From Roseburia sp. (lineage in GTDB: Bacteria > Bacillota > Clostridia > Lachnospirales > Lachnospiraceae), in NCBI GenBank assembly GCA_023664685.1, contig JAMPFC010000003.1:20469-84468 (forward strand): DNA of 64,000 bases. The letters are read 5' to 3'. Positions 1 to 8,315 of this stretch are shown piece by piece. The notes beneath the pieces are model-generated. The model saw nothing but the letters and a program-made list of their open reading frames with translations, ran no database searches and was not told the DNA's origin. How positions within the stretch are numbered: the stretch's first letter is position 1; each line of letters begins with the position of its first letter. A program made the position numbers and the translations under genes.

Positions 1-704
1 GGAATAAGAAAGTCAAGCATTTCTTTTAATTTACCAAGAAATTCCACCGCATTCGGAAATTTCATCACATAATCATAAACCTCCGGATCGTTTCCAGTAA
101 GAGGCTTCAACTCCTCGACATAAAACGGGTTTGGGAGAAATCGGACGTCAAAAACAAGGTCGGCATCTGTCGGAATGCCATACTTGAACCCAAACGAGAC
201 AAACGTGAGGTAAAAATTCTGATATTCCTCCTCCTGTAAAAAAATACGTTCAAGTTCCTGCTTCAGATCCCGGATCAAAAGGGTCGTCGTATCAATGATA
301 TAATCCGCACTGCTTTTTAACTCCGTCAGAAGTTCCCGTTCAGCCTCGATCCCCGAATCGATCCGTCCCCCCTTTGCCAGAGGGTGAACCCGCCTTGTCT
401 CCTTATACCGCTTTACAAGCACCGGCGTACCCGCCTCGAAGAAAAGAATCTCAAACTGATAGCCGCTCTCTCTTAATTCCTTTAATACACTGGCTGTATC
501 ACGCAGCGCATCCTCGCCCACACGGATGTCAAGCCCGAGCGCCACCCGCTCGATCTGCTCACTGGAATCCTCCGTCAACTGCATAAACGTAGGGAGCAGG
601 GATACCGGAAGGTTGTCCACACAAAAAAAACCGTCATCCTCCAAAATCCTCATTGCCGAAGATCTCCCCGCACCACTCATACCTGTCACGATCACAAAAC
701 GCAT
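1..704 (-). CDS. rapZ: RapZ family nucleotide-binding protein (3' end outside window)
   Basis: RapZ (YvcJ in Bacillus) binds nucleotides; in enterobacteria it is an RNase adaptor that senses glucosamine-6-phosphate, and in Gram-positives its role is less clear. The start is ATG at 704, and the product opens with a Walker A loop, GMSGAGRSSA, at about residues 8-17, then the conserved FFCVDNLP. The visible 234 codons run into the KEMLDFLI segment that precedes the C-terminal CTGGKHRSV region in the family, so the gene is cut by the window edge rather than broken. It follows murB by 37 nt in the same direction and is the last visible gene of the hprK-glk-murB-rapZ run; whiA often follows in related genomes. 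Confidence 0.93.
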   Translation of the reverse strand, partial: MRFVIVTGMSGAGRSSAMRILEDDGFFCVDNLPVSLLPTFMQLTEDSSEQIERVALGLDIRVGEDALRDTASVLKELRESGYQFEILFFEAGTPVLVKRYKETRRVHPLAKGGRIDSGIEAERELLTELKSSADYIIDTTTLLIRDLKQELERIFLQEEEYQNFYLTFVSFGFKYGIPTDADLVFDVRFLPNPFYVEELKPLTGNDPEVYDYVMKFPNAVEFLGKLKEMLDFLI

Positions 705-741
705 GATATCATCCTTTCTTATGCAGTATCTTTTTCTTTTC

Positions 742-1605
742 CTACCGGATTATCTTAACCTCCGGTTCAAGTAAAATACCCGACATTTCTTGTACCCGTT
801 TTTGCACGTCCCGGATCACATTTTGCACATCCAGAGAAGTCGCATTTCCACGGTTTATTACAAAGCCACAATGTTTCTCTGATACTTGGGCGTCGCCTGA
901 GCGATACCCCCTCATTCCGGCATCTTCGATAAGTTTTCCCGCAAAGTGTCCTTCCGGACGCTTAAAGGTACTTCCCGCACTGGCAAATTCAAGTGGCTGC
1001 TTTTCCCTTCTTCTTGCATTGAGTTCCTTCATTTTCGCCAGAATTTCTTCTTCCTTTCCCTCTTGCAGTTCAAATACCGCACTTAACACAATATATCCTT
1101 TTTTTTGTATGATACTGCTCCGGTATCCAAGCTCGAGCGCTTTGTTATCTAGCTCCCACTCATCTCCGTTCTCATCCAGTACCACAGCGCTCACGATACA
1201 GTCCCTGATCTCGCCGCCATACGCACCGGCATTCATCGTAACTGCCCCGCCCAGTGTCCCCGGTATCCCGCTTGCAAATTCAAGTCCCGTGAGAGAATGT
1301 CTCGCCGCCGCACCTGCCAGAGTCCCTAATGCAACACCTGCCTGCGCCCGAAGCCTGCGCCTATCCAGAAAATCAATCTTCTCCATACCGCTTCCGATCT
1401 CGATCACAACACCGTGGTATCCTTCATCCGAAAACAATACATTGCTCCCTTTCCCGATCGTGATAAACGGAAGCCCCTGAGCTTTGGCAAAACGGATGCT
1501 TTCCCGAATCTCACCGGGATTTTCCGGAATCGTATAAAAGCGTGCGGCTCCTCCGATCCGAAACGTCGTATGGGCGCTCATTGGCTCATTTTCCAGTATA
1601 CGCAT
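742..1605 (-). CDS. murB: UDP-N-acetylenolpyruvoylglucosamine reductase
   Basis: MurB reduces UDP-GlcNAc-enolpyruvate to UDP-MurNAc with FAD and NADPH, the second committed step of peptidoglycan synthesis in the cytoplasm. The N-terminus has the family MSAHTTFRIGG flavin-binding segment, followed by GKGSNVLFSDEGY, GIPGTLGGAVTMNAGAYGGE and the type II (YrbC-less) signature GSTFKRPEG near the catalytic serine. The reading frame is open back to 1701, but the upstream part overlaps glk; ATG at 1605 is preceded by GGAGAG at 6 nt, giving 287 aa. ATG at 1623 is an alternative. It sits 49 nt after glk, in the same transcription unit. Confidence 0.95.
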   Translation of the reverse strand: MRILENEPMSAHTTFRIGGAARFYTIPENPGEIRESIRFAKAQGLPFITIGKGSNVLFSDEGYHGVVIEIGSGMEKIDFLDRRRLRAQAGVALGTLAGAAARHSLTGLEFASGIPGTLGGAVTMNAGAYGGEIRDCIVSAVVLDENGDEWELDNKALELGYRSSIIQKKGYIVLSAVFELQEGKEEEILAKMKELNARRREKQPLEFASAGSTFKRPEGHFAGKLIEDAGMRGYRSGDAQVSEKHCGFVINRGNATSLDVQNVIRDVQKRVQEMSGILLEPEVKIIR

Positions 1606-1654
1606 TCTATTCTCTCCATTCATATTTTCCGATATTCTGTCAGTTTTAGCCTTT

Positions 1655-2575
1655 TTACAATACCATGCGTACTGCGCCATAAATCCCCGCATCATTTCCA
1701 AGTTCAGCGAGGTGGAATTTTTTATCCCTCAAGGCATACAGCACATTATCATTATAATACTTCTCGATATTTTTTATGATAACATCTCCGGCTCTGGATA
1801 CTCCGCCGCCGATCACAAATGCCTCCGGATCCACGACACACGAAACATTCGCAAGTGCAACACCGAGATATTTGGTAAACCGGTCTACAAGCTCACAGCA
1901 GTAGCTGTCCCCTGCCTTCGCACCGTCAAATACATCTTTTGCTGTAATCTCCTCCAGAGAAGCCAGACAGGAATCCGACTTTAATTCTTTTTTTGCCATC
2001 CGCACGATGCCCGTCGCAGAAGAATACTGTTCAAGACAGCCTTTTCCACCGCAGCCGCACACGTCGGTCTCTTCCATATTGACCTTCATATGCCCAATCT
2101 CGCCGCCCGCACCCATCGAACCGGTAAGAATCTTCCCGCCGAGTATGACGCCGCCGCCAACTCCGGTTCCGAGCGTGACCATAACGATGCTGTCGTAGCC
2201 TCTTCCGCCGCCCCGCCACATCTCTCCGAGCGCCGCCACATTGGCATCATTACCAATCTTTACGCTGCCGACGCCGGTCAGCTCGATCACCTTATCCCGC
2301 ACATTAAATACCGGCCAGTGGATGTTGGGGCATTTCAATACGATCCCGTCATCCGTGACAGGCCCGGGGATACCAATTCCGATCCCCATGATATTTCCGT
2401 CCTTTTCCGCCCTTTTTTCTTCGATGCTCGCCGCCACATCCGGAAGGATATTTTCTCCTTCATTTTCCACCCTCGTTCCGATTTCCCACTTTTCCACGAG
2501 TTCTCCTGTGCGGGAAAACATTCCGAGTTTTACGGTTGTCCCCCCAATATCCGCCCCGATATAATATTTGTCCAT
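1655..2575 (-). CDS. glk: ROK family glucokinase
   Basis: This enzyme phosphorylates glucose to glucose-6-phosphate using ATP. The N-terminus IGADIGGTTVKLG is the ROK phosphate-binding motif, the catalytic region contains GNDANVAALGE, and the zinc-binding ROK signature is visible as CGCGGKGCLEQYSS at about residues 173-186. Length 306 aa is normal. The ATG overlaps the TAA of hprK by one base (TAATG), so translation is probably coupled. The pairing with HPr kinase suggests a carbon-metabolism/cell-wall operon. No frameshift or missing motif is seen. Confidence 0.95.
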   Translation of the reverse strand: MDKYYIGADIGGTTVKLGMFSRTGELVEKWEIGTRVENEGENILPDVAASIEEKRAEKDGNIMGIGIGIPGPVTDDGIVLKCPNIHWPVFNVRDKVIELTGVGSVKIGNDANVAALGEMWRGGGRGYDSIVMVTLGTGVGGGVILGGKILTGSMGAGGEIGHMKVNMEETDVCGCGGKGCLEQYSSATGIVRMAKKELKSDSCLASLEEITAKDVFDGAKAGDSYCCELVDRFTKYLGVALANVSCVVDPEAFVIGGGVSRAGDVIIKNIEKYYNDNVLYALRDKKFHLAELGNDAGIYGAVRMVL

Positions 2576-3495
2576 TATTGCTCCAGTCCTTTCGTTACTC
2601 TGTTGTAAAGCTCCATCGCCGCATTATATCCCATCTTTTTCTGACGGAAGTTAACAGCTGCGGATTCGCATATGATCGCTACATTTCTTCCCGGCCGGAT
2701 CGGTATCGAATGACATACAACTTTATTTCCCAGATATTCGATAAAATCCTCTTCCAGCCCCATCCGGTCATATTCCTGATCCCTGTTCCACTCCTCAAGC
2801 TTGATGACCAGATCGATCGACTGGGTATTTTTTACGCTCTCAACACCAAACAGTGCTTTCGCATCGATAATACCAATTCCTCTTAATTCAATAAAATGTC
2901 TTGTGATATCCGGAGCAGTTCCAATAAGCGTCTCGTCACTGACTTTCTTAATCTCGACCACATCATCCGATACGAGACGGTGTCCGCGGTGGATGAGTTC
3001 AAGTGCCACCTCGCTCTTACCGATACCGCTCTCTCCGGTGATCAAAACTCCCTCTCCATAAATATCCACAAGCACTCCATGTATACTGATGCGGGGTGCG
3101 AGTTCAACTTTCAGCCAACGGTTCAACTCGGATGAAAAAGAAGAGGTGGTTTTTTTCGTTTTCAGGATCGGAACCCCATACTCAGACGCAAGCTTAAGAA
3201 ATGCATCCGGCACCTCAATATCCCGACAGAATACGATACATGGCACTTTATAAGACATGATCCGTCCCATCATCTCCAGACTGTACTCCATCCCCTGTTT
3301 TTCCATATACGTATTTTCCACATGTCCGATGATCTGTACCCTGTGGTGGTCAAAATAATCAAAAAATCCCGCCAACTGGAGAGCCGGCCGGTTTATATCT
3401 GACTGTGTGATCTCGATCTCAGCGAGTTCCACATCCGGAGTAAGACACGTCAGATTCATTTTATCAATGAACTCCTGCATCGCAACTTTATACAT
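2575..3495 (-). CDS. hprK: HPr kinase/phosphorylase
   Basis: HprK phosphorylates HPr on Ser46 in response to glycolytic intermediates and removes the phosphate when inorganic phosphate is high; it is the sensor of Gram-positive carbon catabolite repression. The P-loop GESGIGKSE lies around residue 155, followed by HRGHRLVSDDVVEI and the HprK signature region ending in NVAIICESAAVNFRQK. Length 306 aa is standard. ATG at 3495 is preceded by AGAGGTG at about 6 nt. It is the first gene of the visible hprK-glk-murB-rapZ run; the intergenic region to 3567 has no clear terminator for the upstream kinase gene. Confidence 0.96.
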   Translation of the reverse strand: MYKVAMQEFIDKMNLTCLTPDVELAEIEITQSDINRPALQLAGFFDYFDHHRVQIIGHVENTYMEKQGMEYSLEMMGRIMSYKVPCIVFCRDIEVPDAFLKLASEYGVPILKTKKTTSSFSSELNRWLKVELAPRISIHGVLVDIYGEGVLITGESGIGKSEVALELIHRGHRLVSDDVVEIKKVSDETLIGTAPDITRHFIELRGIGIIDAKALFGVESVKNTQSIDLVIKLEEWNRDQEYDRMGLEEDFIEYLGNKVVCHSIPIRPGRNVAIICESAAVNFRQKKMGYNAAMELYNRVTKGLEQ

Positions 3496-3566
3496 GTATA
3501 CACCTCTTTCCTGTCAAATAAAAAATGAAACCTCTGTGAATATTATAACCGCATCTCACGTTTAAG

Positions 3567-4391
3567 TCAATTCACAAAGGTTTCGACAAACAAATATTGA
3601 TATTTCTTTCGCTGTCTCCGGACGATCGTCTGCACCCTCTGCTTGATCTCCTCCGGATAATACAGTTCATCCGCTAATAACTGTTCTGTCTTTTTATCGT
3701 CAAAACAAAACTGAAACTGTCTGCCATACAGATCTTCTACGATATCCAACTGTTCATCAAAATCCCGGCAGATCGTCTTTGCCTCTGCCTCCTGCATCAT
3801 CTCTTCTACCTCACCAGTCAGCGGGTAATCTCCTCTGGTGTCCGATAACAAAGCAGCACCATTGTCAAAAATCGGGCAATAATGATATTCCCCCAAAGAA
3901 TCCTGCAATACAGCTATATTATGCGTGTGCCTGTCCTCGTTGAGAAAAAAGGTATCCACGGTCAAAAGCTTTGCCAGATAAATGCCAAAGTCTGCAAGTC
4001 CTGTCATTCTTGCTGTCTGTTCCGCCAAAAAACGAACTCTCTCCGTATGGTCATTTATGGAATATATCGCCTTATTCAGACTTTCTCCGTACATACTCTG
4101 GAACAGCCTCTCTAATGTGATCAGCTTCCAACCCTCCGGAAGAAAGCTCCGGCTTTTACACCCAGAATACTGGTTTCGTTTATAGCGGATCCTCTCGGTC
4201 TGATAAGACACATACTCCTCGGGATTCAGACTGCTATAAGAAAGCAAAGCGGATATGAGATATTCGGACAATCCCTCATACCCCATCGAATCTGCTTTGT
4301 ACCAGTTTCCTGCATTTTCCCATTTCAACTGGTTCCCTTTCGAGGACTGTCGATTGTCTTCCCGTATATTTTTCTCAAATAATTCTACCAT
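3567..4391 (-). CDS. HipA-like Ser/Thr kinase, module 1
   Basis: A 274-aa protein with the catalytic features of HipA-type kinases: LNEDRHTHNIAVL at about residues 150-162 (catalytic Asp and the metal-binding Asn) and PIFDNGAALL about 25 residues later (DFG-like metal-binding Asp). It is much shorter than E. coli HipA (about 440 aa) and close to HipT-type small toxins. The frame is open to 4421, but ATG at 4391 has AGAGGTG at about 6 nt, an SD that overlaps the stop of the XRE gene 5 nt upstream, so I chose it. The tight coupling to a DNA-binding partner and the palindromic operators upstream fit a toxin-antitoxin pair, kinase being the likely toxin. The substrate is unknown. A CtkA-like secreted role is less likely as there is no signal peptide. 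Confidence 0.8.
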   Translation of the reverse strand: MVELFEKNIREDNRQSSKGNQLKWENAGNWYKADSMGYEGLSEYLISALLSYSSLNPEEYVSYQTERIRYKRNQYSGCKSRSFLPEGWKLITLERLFQSMYGESLNKAIYSINDHTERVRFLAEQTARMTGLADFGIYLAKLLTVDTFFLNEDRHTHNIAVLQDSLGEYHYCPIFDNGAALLSDTRGDYPLTGEVEEMMQEAEAKTICRDFDEQLDIVEDLYGRQFQFCFDDKKTEQLLADELYYPEEIKQRVQTIVRRQRKKYQYLFVETFVN

Positions 4392-4396
4392 AGCCC

Positions 4397-4936
4397 TCAC
4401 CTCTCGATACGGATCCAACAATCATCCTCTGCCATTTTCCCCTGCGTCTTTTCGATGATCATAAACGGATCGTAAAATGGCAGATCCAGTTCCTTTAACA
4501 TCAGCTTCATCTTATCTCTGGTTCTCGGAAAGCATCTGGATTCTAAAAATGCCTCATACTCTTCAAATGTTGGTTTTTCCCTTTTTCCGAAAGCTCTCTG
4601 TATATAATCACGGGTGTAATTATATATTTTTAGTCTTCGCTGTCTCTCATCCACATCAATAATGGTACATACTTTATTTCCCGACATGTACCAGAGCCGC
4701 AGTGGATACGTTTTTTCAGGGACAGTAAGTTCCTCCTCCATCTGCGGATATTCATTTAACATTCTTACAAGTGTCACGATTGGGCCATTGATCTCCTTGT
4801 CTCCTTTTTCCCAACGCTCGATCGTTTTCACCGAAACATTCGCCAACTCTGCAAACTCTGCCTGAGTCAACTCAAGTTTCCTGCGGATCTCCTTGATCTC
4901 TTTTGCTGTCACAACATCCGAAACTACATATTTCAT
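4397..4936 (-). CDS. XRE-family regulator with C-terminal HipA-partner domain
   Basis: A 179-aa protein. Residues about 10-60 form a helix-turn-helix (LELTQAEFAELANVSVKTIE, then RWEKG). A central segment (about 75-120) is of unknown function, and the C-terminus (about 130-179) contains R..FPRTR, LDLPFYDPF and a late T.G...DD.W pattern that also appears, in a looser form, in the partner of the second HipA kinase in this window (39653-40525). This looks like a fusion of a HipB-type DNA-binding protein with a small HipS-like or antitoxin-like domain. ATG at 4936 has GGGGGA at about 8 nt; the frame extends to 5023, but that start would lie upstream of the promoter. Likely autorepressor acting on the palindromes at 5001-5048. 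Confidence 0.78.
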   Translation of the reverse strand: MKYVVSDVVTAKEIKEIRRKLELTQAEFAELANVSVKTIERWEKGDKEINGPIVTLVRMLNEYPQMEEELTVPEKTYPLRLWYMSGNKVCTIIDVDERQRRLKIYNYTRDYIQRAFGKREKPTFEEYEAFLESRCFPRTRDKMKLMLKELDLPFYDPFMIIEKTQGKMAEDDCWIRIER

Positions 4937-4994
4937 CGTATATAATCCCCCATTTCTGCAAAAGATATTCGTATGATTCCCTTCATCCGCTTTT

Positions 4995-5023
4995 ATTATA
5001 CCCTCAAAATGAGGGTGTGTCAA
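4995..5023 (-). promoter_or_regulatory. Consensus sigma-A promoter of the XRE-HipA module
   Basis: On the minus strand TTGACA (5018-5023) and TATAAT (4995-5000) are both perfect consensus and separated by exactly 17 bp. Fifteen of those 17 bases are the palindrome ccctcaaaatgaggg. Transcription would begin around 4985 and read the XRE and kinase genes. Confidence 0.9.
5001..5015. promoter_or_regulatory. Palindromic operator O1 inside promoter spacer
   Basis: ccctcaaaatgaggg, a perfect inverted repeat (CCCTCA-AAA-TGAGGG) that fills the -35/-10 spacer. A repressor bound here would exclude RNA polymerase. The XRE protein encoded just downstream is the obvious candidate; binding itself is inferred. 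Confidence 0.8.
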
Positions 5024-5033
5024 TACTTTTTAT

Positions 5034-5048
5034 CCCTCAAAATGAGGG
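5034..5048. promoter_or_regulatory. Palindromic operator O2, identical to O1
   Basis: A second exact copy of ccctcaaaatgaggg begins 33 bp from the start of O1, about three helical turns, which would put two bound dimers on the same DNA face. It abuts the stop codon of the ankyrin-type gene (5049-5051), so the upstream gene ends where the regulatory region begins. Confidence 0.8.
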
Positions 5049-5924
5049 TTATTCCTTTTTTAGCTTTGCACATACCCTCTCATACATCTCTGACTGTCCC
5101 TGATCGATCCCTGCCAGTTCTGCCAGTCTTTGAAAATAGGTAACTACATCGATTTCCCCATTTTCATCCTCAAAATCATCGTTTTCAAATTCGGCTTCCA
5201 TATCCATCCCTGCTGCCTCAAGCTCCTCCAAAAGCTCAAATTCCTCTTCGCTAAAATCCGAGTCCGCACAACAGCAGACAAGATAATTCTGGAGCAGCGG
5301 CTTTTCCCACTCATACCCTTTGGACAGCTCCGATCCTGACTGGAGTAAAAGCCGAACCATTTCGGGTTTGAAAGAATCCTCTGCCGATACACTCCACTCC
5401 TCCGTATCATTCAGATCAGAAACAAGATTGTTCCGCCGGCAATAAAAATTTATCGCACTTTCCTCCATGCTCTCCTCTTCCCCGGGACTAGCCGGAGGTG
5501 TTAATTCATCTACCTTCTGCCCATTCTCCAGTAAATATTCCACCACCCGGAGAGAGTTACTTTCCACCGCTTTTCCATAAGCATTCGTGCTGCTGTCAAA
5601 ATTATAATCCGCCAAAGCGGGTTCCTCCTGCAGACATTTCTTTACCTGAACTACATCATCACACAAAATAGCGGTCGTAAACTCCCTTACGGATTCAGAC
5701 CGGACACGCACCTCTCCTTTTTCTGTCTGTACCTTTTCATATGTCACATCAAAATACAGATTGACCCAGATCGCAATACAAAACACTGCCCCAATTCCGG
5801 CGGTCACAAACATTGCATTCTGGAGTTTCTTTTTTCCCCTTTTTCCAAATACAATAGCCAAAGGACATGCAAAAATCACGACTCCAATAAACGGAAGTGC
5901 TGCAAACAGAAAAAATAGTATCAT
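5049..5924 (-). CDS. Membrane protein with ankyrin-like repeats
   Basis: A 291-aa protein of unknown function. Two hydrophobic segments lie at about residues 3-26 and 37-58, separated by GKRGKKKL, followed by a soluble region. From about residue 80 the sequence has the spacing of ankyrin repeats (REFTTAILCDDVVQVKKCL, then KAVESNSLRVVEYLLENG, then PEMVRLLLQSGSEL). The C-terminal 80 residues are strongly acidic. ATG at 5924 has AGGAGG at 6 nt. It lies directly upstream of the XRE-HipA operators with no terminator between. A protein-interaction role at the membrane is plausible, but no function can be given. Confidence 0.7.
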   Translation of the reverse strand: MILFFLFAALPFIGVVIFACPLAIVFGKRGKKKLQNAMFVTAGIGAVFCIAIWVNLYFDVTYEKVQTEKGEVRVRSESVREFTTAILCDDVVQVKKCLQEEPALADYNFDSSTNAYGKAVESNSLRVVEYLLENGQKVDELTPPASPGEEESMEESAINFYCRRNNLVSDLNDTEEWSVSAEDSFKPEMVRLLLQSGSELSKGYEWEKPLLQNYLVCCCADSDFSEEEFELLEELEAAGMDMEAEFENDDFEDENGEIDVVTYFQRLAELAGIDQGQSEMYERVCAKLKKE

Positions 5925-6007
5925 AAATTCCTCCTTGTGTATTCGTGCATTAGTAGGATGGCGTCGTTAATTTGTTTTCGCTCTGCCTGTTAGGTGATTG
6001 GTGGCTG

Positions 6008-7561
6008 TTAATACACAACCCACTTACCATTGCGGCTATAACCAACAAACTCAGCAACATGTTCTCTTCCCATCGCCGCTACTTCTTTTTTCAAAGTGTA
6101 CATTGAAACCCCTAATATTTCTGTCATTTTCTTTTTTGAAATAGACGGATCTTTCTGAATCAATGCTAAAATCTGATCCCGCAATGATAACTCCATCCAA
6201 TTTTCCGGCAAATCAAATAATGGGATTGAATTTGGGGTTGATTTTGGGGTTGATGGGGTTGATGGGGTTGATTTTGGGGTTGACACATCTTTTTTTCTGC
6301 TCTTTTCTTCCAAAAACTCTTTATTTATAAACAATCTTGAAATAAAATAACTATGAACTTCATCCGTCTCAAACTCCGGTTTGGGGGACCCATTTTCCTC
6401 TAAGGCATCCAAAATCTTTTTAATTCCCGTATTTCTTCCCTCGGTCAAATGTAATTCCTTCAAAAAATCTCCAATTCTCCGATTCCTATACCTTCGATTC
6501 GATACTCGATATGACTTTAAACCCTCGATTGTTACCGAACGATCTGGTCCCGGAAAACTTACGATTTCCATTCTATCCTCCTCAATACGAACCTCAATCG
6601 GCTCACGTTCATCATATGCCCGATGGTATACTGCATTTGATAATGCTTCTTCAATCGCTGCAAATGGATAATTAAAAAAACGATCTGCCTCAGCCCGATC
6701 CGGATATTTCACCACCTTTTCTGTAATAATCGTATTCCTAATATATTGTAAGGCATCTCTCAACTGCTGTTGAATTGGCCCTTTAAACGTCTGCTCGATA
6801 ATGTCGTTACCACCTAATCCATCCGGGAATTGAACCACATCAATCTGCGTATATGGGAAAAATTTTTCAGGTTCCATACTAAAAAACATTAAACCAACAT
6901 TTTTAGGCTTTGTATATTCTGGAAGATCACTAATAATATTCATGTCGCGGCATACTTCTACAAAATCTCCCATCTTTGCTTTTTCATACAATGAACTTTT
7001 AACTTCCTTCAAATAGTTCTGAACAAGAGTAATATTTAAATCCGTCATATCCGCCTGATGATTCACACGATCATCAAACGGAACTCTGTTTGCCAAATTA
7101 AACAAGTCCTTCTCTTCCTCATCCGTAGGCATTACTGTACTAGACATTTTTCGAATATAATGAATCCGTTCTTTATTATCTTTTGCCATTGTTTTTGGGG
7201 AAGAATATGGTCTATTATCCCCGCCCGGACACCAAAGAATAATAAATTTCTTATTTTCATAGTCCACAACCTCGACGATTGGCATATATGTCGGTCGAAT
7301 TAATTTACATTTTGATAAAATATTTTTTTGATACGCATCGACCTTATCCGCAGGTACACCTTTCAGGGGGTAAACGGGTTTTCCGTTATCTTCTTTTACA
7401 CCAATAACCAAATAACCACCACCCCAATTATCAAGATCGTTCGCAAATGCACACACTGACTTCAAAGATGCTTTTGCATCCCATATTTCTTTAAATTCAA
7501 TTCTTGCCCATTCAACTACATTACCTGAGAGCAGTGTTTTTATATTTGTTGGTATTGCCAT
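6008..7561 (-). CDS. AlbA_2/Schlafen-type putative DNA-binding ATP-binding protein
   Basis: Residues about 15-130 match the AlbA_2 (Schlafen-type) domain: EWARIEFKE, then FANDLDNWGGGYLVIGV. A GHKL/RecG-like ATP-binding segment follows (AIEEALSNAVYHRAYDEREP at about 305-325, then FPGPD). After it a low-complexity linker of Ser-Thr-Pro and Lys repeats (about 435-455) leads to a winged-helix C-terminus (KKKMTEILGVSMYTLKKEV). Such proteins are common in accessory regions and have been linked to transcription control or defence; the function here is unknown. The frame extends to 7696, where ATG overlaps the TGA of the next gene, but ATG at 7561 has GGAGGG at about 6 nt and matches the usual start, so 517 aa is preferred. 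The gene is visibly more AT-rich than its neighbours. Confidence 0.8.
   Translation of the reverse strand: MAIPTNIKTLLSGNVVEWARIEFKEIWDAKASLKSVCAFANDLDNWGGGYLVIGVKEDNGKPVYPLKGVPADKVDAYQKNILSKCKLIRPTYMPIVEVVDYENKKFIILWCPGGDNRPYSSPKTMAKDNKERIHYIRKMSSTVMPTDEEEKDLFNLANRVPFDDRVNHQADMTDLNITLVQNYLKEVKSSLYEKAKMGDFVEVCRDMNIISDLPEYTKPKNVGLMFFSMEPEKFFPYTQIDVVQFPDGLGGNDIIEQTFKGPIQQQLRDALQYIRNTIITEKVVKYPDRAEADRFFNYPFAAIEEALSNAVYHRAYDEREPIEVRIEEDRMEIVSFPGPDRSVTIEGLKSYRVSNRRYRNRRIGDFLKELHLTEGRNTGIKKILDALEENGSPKPEFETDEVHSYFISRLFINKEFLEEKSRKKDVSTPKSTPSTPSTPKSTPNSIPLFDLPENWMELSLRDQILALIQKDPSISKKKMTEILGVSMYTLKKEVAAMGREHVAEFVGYSRNGKWVVY
6228..6290. repeat. Short in-frame repeat of the ggggttgat type
   Basis: Five copies of ggggttgat, separated by ttt or nothing, encode a Ser-Thr-Pro/Lys linker in the AlbA_2 protein. 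Unit lengths of 9 and 12 nt keep the frame, so slippage would change linker length without breaking the gene. Confidence 0.75.
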
Positions 7562-7692
7562 TTGCTTCCCTCCTACATTTCGCAGTATTACACAAAAACT
7601 ATTACTCCAATATTTTTTTATCACTTCAAGATCTGCTGGTAGCCATTCTACGCTATCATACAACGTGTCAGTCGTAAGCCACCTTGCCGCTC

Positions 7693-8031
7693 TCATTTCT
7701 TCCTTCCCTTCGTCAACTCATAGCTCTCCCCGATCATCCGCCGGATATCCTCCTCTGGCACCGTCCCATCAAGAATGATCGAGTTCCAATGTTCTTTATT
7801 CAGGTGATACGCCGGAATCACCGACGCAAAAGCATCCCGCCAGAAATCTCTCCACTGCGTATCGCATTTCACATTGATCCACATGCACCCTTCCCGCTCA
7901 AAGATCCATGCAAACACCTTGCGGTTTGACCGATGCCGGATCACTGTCCAGTTCGTGTCCCGGAATGGATGATCCTCATAGGTATCTTTGAGGGAAAGAC
8001 AGTATCGAACCGCCTCTTCTCGTGTTTTCAT
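7693..8031 (-). CDS. MmcQ/YjbR family protein
   Basis: A 112-aa protein with family features EDHPFRDTNWTVIRHR, KVFAWIFEREG and the C-terminal HWNSIILDGTVPEEDIRRMI. The YjbR/MmcQ fold is a double-wing DNA-binding-like fold, but no activity is firmly known. The frame is open to 8091, but a promoter (-35 tagcaa complement at 8082-8087, -10 at 8059-8064) lies inside that stretch, and ATG at 8031 has GGGAGGG at about 4 nt, so the shorter form is chosen. The stop TGA overlaps an in-frame ATG of the AlbA_2 open frame, which may indicate coupling. Confidence 0.85.
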   Translation of the reverse strand: MKTREEAVRYCLSLKDTYEDHPFRDTNWTVIRHRSNRKVFAWIFEREGCMWINVKCDTQWRDFWRDAFASVIPAYHLNKEHWNSIILDGTVPEEDIRRMIGESYELTKGRKK

Positions 8032-8058
8032 ATATCCCTCCCAGTCCTCTTTTCCAAC

Positions 8059-8087
8059 AGTATACTCAAATCCCCCAAAAATAGCAA
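8059..8087 (-). promoter_or_regulatory. Promoter of the MmcQ-like gene
   Basis: Minus-strand TTGCTA and TATACT with a 17-bp spacer, ending 28 nt before the ATG at 8031. It also rules out the longer start at 8091. Confidence 0.65.
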
Positions 8088-8139
8088 ACAATTTTTGAGA
8101 TTGCTGACACTTTTACGTTCTCTAAGCACCCCTACATAG

Positions 8140-8185
8140 AAAAACCGCCCCAAACCTTCGGTCAAATCTTCGACCATAGCGGGGC
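8140..8185 (-). terminator. Terminator after purF
   Basis: Minus strand: GCCCC (8181-8185) pairs with GGGGC (8147-8151), with an inner GGTC/GACC pair, followed by GGTTTTTC. It separates the purine genes from the MmcQ-like promoter. The rest of 8186-8315 holds only a small inverted repeat (GGACA/TGTCC near 8206-8232) and no gene. Confidence 0.6.
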
Positions 8186-8315
8186 AGAATTTCTATTTTG
8201 CAAGCGGACACCCCCCTTGTTGGCGGTTGTCCCTTTCATATCTCTTCTATAGTATGCCTTCTATCTTATTTTAAAAGCAGTATTTTAAAGCCCTGTTTCA
8301 TTTCCCACCACAATC

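Noticed and set aside
7562-7696. 45-residue N-terminal extension of the AlbA_2 protein
   Set aside because: The internal ATG at 7561 has a much better ribosome site and fits the family start, though coupling to the upstream stop leaves some doubt.
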